DNA of 7,585 nucleotides, from assembly GCA_006226265.1 (NCBI GenBank), contig SBHH01000263.1:1-7585 (forward strand), read 5' to 3'. This document shows positions 5,053 through 7,585 of this stretch, piece by piece (position 1 is the first letter of the stretch; every line of letters starts with the position of its first letter). The notes beneath the pieces are model-generated. The model did not search any database, was not told the DNA's origin, and was given only the letters and a program-made list of their open reading frames with translations. A program made the translations under genes and the position numbers. This DNA is from Alphaproteobacteria bacterium. GTDB taxonomy: Bacteria > Pseudomonadota > Alphaproteobacteria > Sneathiellales > Sneathiellaceae.

Positions 5053-6849
5053 ATGTCTTTTAACGTTACAAGCCTGAACAATTTAAATCCGGCGCAGCAG
5101 GAGGCAGAGGCCTATAACACCGGTCCGACGGTGCAAGGCGGCCTGCGGCTAAATTACAGCAAATTGCAGCTTCTGGTGCTGGAAGAAGGCTCGGAAATTT
5201 CCGGCTTCTGCAAGGAAATCAGCATTCCTGTCGCCGCCACCGAAAGCGGGCTTGAGAAACCCGTTCTCGAAGATGTTCGAGCGGGCCTGTACAACTGCAT
5301 CATTATCGACGGCGCGAAGGACGAGCGGCACTATCACGAACTGCTAGACGATATTGTCTGTCACCCCCCCTTCATTCCGGTCATCGTCGTCGACGGCGCA
5401 TTGCCCTATCTCAGAAGCGGTGCCGCCGAAATCATCCGCAGAGACGAGCTTTCCGCCGTACGGCTGGAAGCAGCCCTTTTCAACGCGGACCGCCTTTGCA
5501 AGCTGAACAACCGCACTGCCCATCTTGAAACCGAGCTTTCCGCCTTCGTCGAGGAAGATCCGCTGACCGCCCTGCCCGGTCGCAGCAAATTCCGCGTGAA
5601 AATGGCGAAGGTGATCGAGCGCGCCCATGCCAGCAACCAGCCGGTGTCGCTGATCATTCTCGATCTCGACAATTTCAAAAGCCTCAATGAGAGCCTCGGC
5701 CATGACTTCGGCGACCAGATTCTAAAGCTCGTTGCCCGTCGTCTGTTTCATTTCGCGCCGGAAAATGCCGTCGTCGGCAGACTTGGCGATGACGAGTTTG
5801 CTCTTCTTATCAGCAGCGATAGCTTGTCGGAGCCCTCCCATTCAACGATTGCCGTCCGCCTCTCGCATGAAATCCGCAAAGCCTATCTGGTGGATGGACA
5901 GAAAACCGAACTGACCGCCACCATCGGCATCGCGACACTGGACGAGCATGACACCGCCGACGGGCTGCTGCATAAATCCATGTCTGCCCTCTATTCGGCG
6001 AAACGCGACAAGATACGCTTCACCGTCTATACCCAGGAAGAGGATGTCGAGCGGCGCAGACAGCTCCGCCTCGCGCAGGATCTGCCGGGCGCGATCGAAA
6101 ACGAGCAGTTGCTGCTTCATTATCAGCCGCTGATCGATATCAGGACACAGGAGGTTGTGGGTGTCGAGGCGCTGGTCCGCTGGCAGCACCCGAAACAGGG
6201 TCTACTGTTCCCCGACCGCTTCATTCCGCTTGCCGAAAGCTCCGGCTCGATCGAGGGGTTGACCCTCTGGGTGCTGGAAGCCGCCACCCGCCAGGGCAGC
6301 AAATGGCTGCTTGACAGGCGCAGGCTGACAGTCTCTGTCAATATTTCCGCGCTGATCCTGCATAATCCGACCTTTCCCGACACGGTGAAACGGATGCTGG
6401 ACAAGACCGGCTTCCCGGCGGAATTGCTGAAACTCGAAATCACCGAAAGCGCCATCATCTCGGACGTGATCCGCGCTTCGGAAATTGTCACCCAGCTCCA
6501 TAACATGGGCGTCAAGGTCTCGATTGACGATTTCGGCACCGGCTATACGTCTCTCGCATATCTCCGGAAGCTGCCGTTTGACGAGATCAAGATCGACAAG
6601 AGCTTCGTGATGAACATGCGAAGCGCCGCCGATGACGAGGTGATCGTCCGCACGCTGGTCGATCTCGCCAAGAACCTTGGCCTGTCCATCGTCGCCGAGG
6701 GTGTCGAAGATGTCGATACCTGGTATCAGCTTGCCGATCTCGATTGCGATATCGCGCAAGGCTATTACATGAGCCGCCCGGTCGATCTCGATGCCTTCAA
6801 TACCTGGATCGATGAGCAGCCCTGGCGCGACAGCCTGAAAAAAGCCTGA
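5053..6849 (+). CDS. Pseudo-receiver/GGDEF/EAL protein, predicted c-di-GMP phosphodiesterase
   Basis: A 598-residue soluble protein. Residues about 37-145 look like a degenerate response-regulator receiver: the usual acidic pair is E44-E45 in LLVLEEGSE, a possible phospho-acceptor D86 is in CIIIDGAKD, and the conserved Thr and Lys are replaced by D114 and R130. The GGDEF domain (about 165-325) keeps DLDNFK (204-209) but has RLGDDEF (243-249) instead of RLGGDEF and no RxxD inhibitory site. The EAL domain (about 340-590) keeps EALVRW (372-377), N430, LEITES (461-466), DDFGTGYTSL (492-501), K513, EGVE (549-552) and QGY (569-571), so phosphodiesterase activity is expected. The GGDEF part may only bind GTP, as in known bifunctional proteins; this is inference. 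No Shine-Dalgarno sequence precedes the ATG, only an AT-rich leader. AGGAGG at 5099-5104 is 26 bases from the in-frame GTG at 5131, too far to set an alternative start. Confidence 0.92.
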   Translation: MSFNVTSLNNLNPAQQEAEAYNTGPTVQGGLRLNYSKLQLLVLEEGSEISGFCKEISIPVAATESGLEKPVLEDVRAGLYNCIIIDGAKDERHYHELLDDIVCHPPFIPVIVVDGALPYLRSGAAEIIRRDELSAVRLEAALFNADRLCKLNNRTAHLETELSAFVEEDPLTALPGRSKFRVKMAKVIERAHASNQPVSLIILDLDNFKSLNESLGHDFGDQILKLVARRLFHFAPENAVVGRLGDDEFALLISSDSLSEPSHSTIAVRLSHEIRKAYLVDGQKTELTATIGIATLDEHDTADGLLHKSMSALYSAKRDKIRFTVYTQEEDVERRRQLRLAQDLPGAIENEQLLLHYQPLIDIRTQEVVGVEALVRWQHPKQGLLFPDRFIPLAESSGSIEGLTLWVLEAATRQGSKWLLDRRRLTVSVNISALILHNPTFPDTVKRMLDKTGFPAELLKLEITESAIISDVIRASEIVTQLHNMGVKVSIDDFGTGYTSLAYLRKLPFDEIKIDKSFVMNMRSAADDEVIVRTLVDLAKNLGLSIVAEGVEDVDTWYQLADLDCDIAQGYYMSRPVDLDAFNTWIDEQPWRDSLKKA

Positions 6850-6871
6850 GCGCAGCACGCCCTAACTTCCA

Positions 6872-6901
6872 TTGACCTCCGCTTCGAACGGCTGATACAC
6901 T
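6872..6901 (+). promoter_or_regulatory. Candidate promoter upstream of the carbonic-anhydrase-like gene (distal)
   Basis: TTGACC (6872-6877), an 18-base spacer and TACACT (6896-6901) resemble a sigma70 promoter. Its start point would fall inside the hairpin at 6903-6924, so it and that terminator could not both work simply. Compare the proximal TATAAT at 6963. Confidence 0.3.
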
Positions 6902-6902
6902 C

Positions 6903-6932
6903 GGCCGGCTGGTTTCTACCGGCCTTTCGTTT
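6903..6932 (+). terminator. Probable weak terminator after the GGDEF/EAL gene
   Basis: GGCCGG (6903-6908) and CCGGCC (6919-6924) form a 6-bp GC stem with a 10-base loop, followed by the T-rich TTTCGTTT (6925-6932). It lies 53 bases after the stop. The broken T-run makes it a weaker call than the one at 4831. Confidence 0.5.
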
Positions 6933-6962
6933 CCGAAGAATGGCGCCCGCGCCGAAAACTCA

Positions 6963-6968
6963 TATAAT
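6963..6968 (+). promoter_or_regulatory. Perfect TATAAT -10 box before the carbonic-anhydrase-like gene
   Basis: TATAAT lies 21 bases before the ATG, so a transcript would begin just ahead of the ribosome binding site GGGGAG (6978-6983). There is no recognisable -35 at 16-18 bases upstream. The cytochrome c gene has the same arrangement (TATAAT close to the ATG, no -35). Confidence 0.4.
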
Positions 6969-6989
6969 AACGAAAAAGGGGAGTGTCAC

Positions 6990-7583
6990 ATGTCGCGTTT
7001 CGGTCCGGATGTAGAAATCAACGACGCCGCTTGGCTGCACCCTTCCGCCCTTGTCTATGGCAAGGTGCGTATCGAGAAGGGAGCGTCCATGTGGCCCTAC
7101 ACCGTTGTCCGTTCCGAGGGGCAGGAGGTCGTGGTCGGTGAATATACCAATATCCAGGACTTCTGCATGCTGCATGAAGGTGCGACCACCGGCACCATCA
7201 TCGGCTCCCATTGCTCGATCACCCATCACTGCACGATCCATGGCTGCACCATCGGCGATAACTGTCTGATCGGCATCAATACGACCATTATGGACGGCTG
7301 CGTGATCGGCAATAACTGCATCGTCGCGGGCCATAGCTTCCTGAAGGAAGGGACCGTGATCCCCGACAATTCCATTGTCATGGGCACGCCCGGCAAGGTT
7401 GTCCGCACCCAGAACAACTATGCACGCTGCCGCCTCAACGCCTTTCTCTATTATCGCAACGCCCTCGCCTATGCGCGTGATGAACATCGCGAATGGGCGA
7501 GCGAGGAATGCCTGGAGGCCGTCCGTATCGAGATGGAAAAGCTCCAGAAGGAACAGGCCGCCCTTGACGCAGGCGATGCCTGA
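6990..7583 (+). CDS. Gamma-carbonic-anhydrase-like left-handed beta-helix protein
   Basis: A 197-residue trimeric hexapeptide-repeat protein of the gamma-carbonic anhydrase/YrdA/PaaY group. Imperfect hexapeptide coils run from about residue 10 to 135 and end in GTPGKVVR (132-139), followed by a helical tail (about 142-192) that is longer than usual. The three zinc ligands are seen: H62 in MLHEG, and H79 and H84 in THHCTIHGC, five apart as in YrdA. Q56-D57 in NIQD and R41 are kept, but the usual RGD loop is RSE (41-43), replacing the Asp. Such proteins hydrate CO2 or act on acyl-CoA; activity here is unproven and an acyltransferase-like role is possible. Nine cysteines are present, six of them spaced along the coils. 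GGGGAG (6978-6983) is six bases before the ATG. The gene is complete, with the TGA ending two bases before the window edge. Confidence 0.88.
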   Translation: MSRFGPDVEINDAAWLHPSALVYGKVRIEKGASMWPYTVVRSEGQEVVVGEYTNIQDFCMLHEGATTGTIIGSHCSITHHCTIHGCTIGDNCLIGINTTIMDGCVIGNNCIVAGHSFLKEGTVIPDNSIVMGTPGKVVRTQNNYARCRLNAFLYYRNALAYARDEHREWASEECLEAVRIEMEKLQKEQAALDAGDA

Positions 7584-7585
7584 CC

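Noticed and set aside
4769..5077. 102-codon open frame across the cytochrome/GGDEF-EAL gap
   Set aside because: It runs through the strong terminator hairpin and the promoter region, has no ribosome binding site and no recognisable sequence.

Overview
The window looks like ordinary chromosomal DNA of a free-living alphaproteobacterium. The grounds are moderately high GC, a DUF2336-type protein (a family I know almost only from Alphaproteobacteria), a small soluble cytochrome c close to cytochrome c2 and mitochondrial cytochrome c, and a perfect TTAA-N7-TTAA site of the kind bound by the cell-cycle regulator CtrA. I cannot name the genus. I see no mobile element, CRISPR array, tRNA, rRNA or sign of recent transfer.

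Layout. The left end (1-1498, minus strand) holds an FAD-linked D-lactate dehydrogenase-type oxidase, followed by the first 23 codons of a HAD-family hydrolase that runs off the window. A short divergent promoter region (1499-1629) separates the oxidase from a plus-strand hotdog thioesterase (1630-2112). That gene converges on a DUF2336 gene (2181-3311, minus), and both probably share one bidirectional terminator (2114-2137). Upstream of the DUF2336 gene is a second minus-strand gene of unknown function with a striking histidine cluster (3376 to about 4161). A perfect AT-rich palindrome that is also a CtrA-type box lies across the junction of these two genes.

The right half is all plus strand. 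It holds a secreted class I cytochrome c (4349-4729) and a 323-base non-coding gap. It then has a soluble pseudo-receiver/GGDEF/EAL protein (5053-6849) whose GGDEF motif is altered to GDDEF but whose EAL motifs look intact. A gamma-carbonic-anhydrase-like left-handed beta-helix protein (6990-7583) ends the window. The gap after the cytochrome gene holds an apparently structured RNA segment (4741-4821), joined by a nine-base linker to a 13-bp intrinsic terminator (4831-4873).

The genes do not form one obvious pathway. The possible links are an oxidase-HAD pair that may share a transcript, and two genes (DUF2336 and GGDEF/EAL) in line with cell-cycle or c-di-GMP control. The most promising undescribed elements are the palindromic CtrA-type box, the structured RNA plus terminator, and the histidine-rich unknown protein. 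I see no clear multi-gene novel system.
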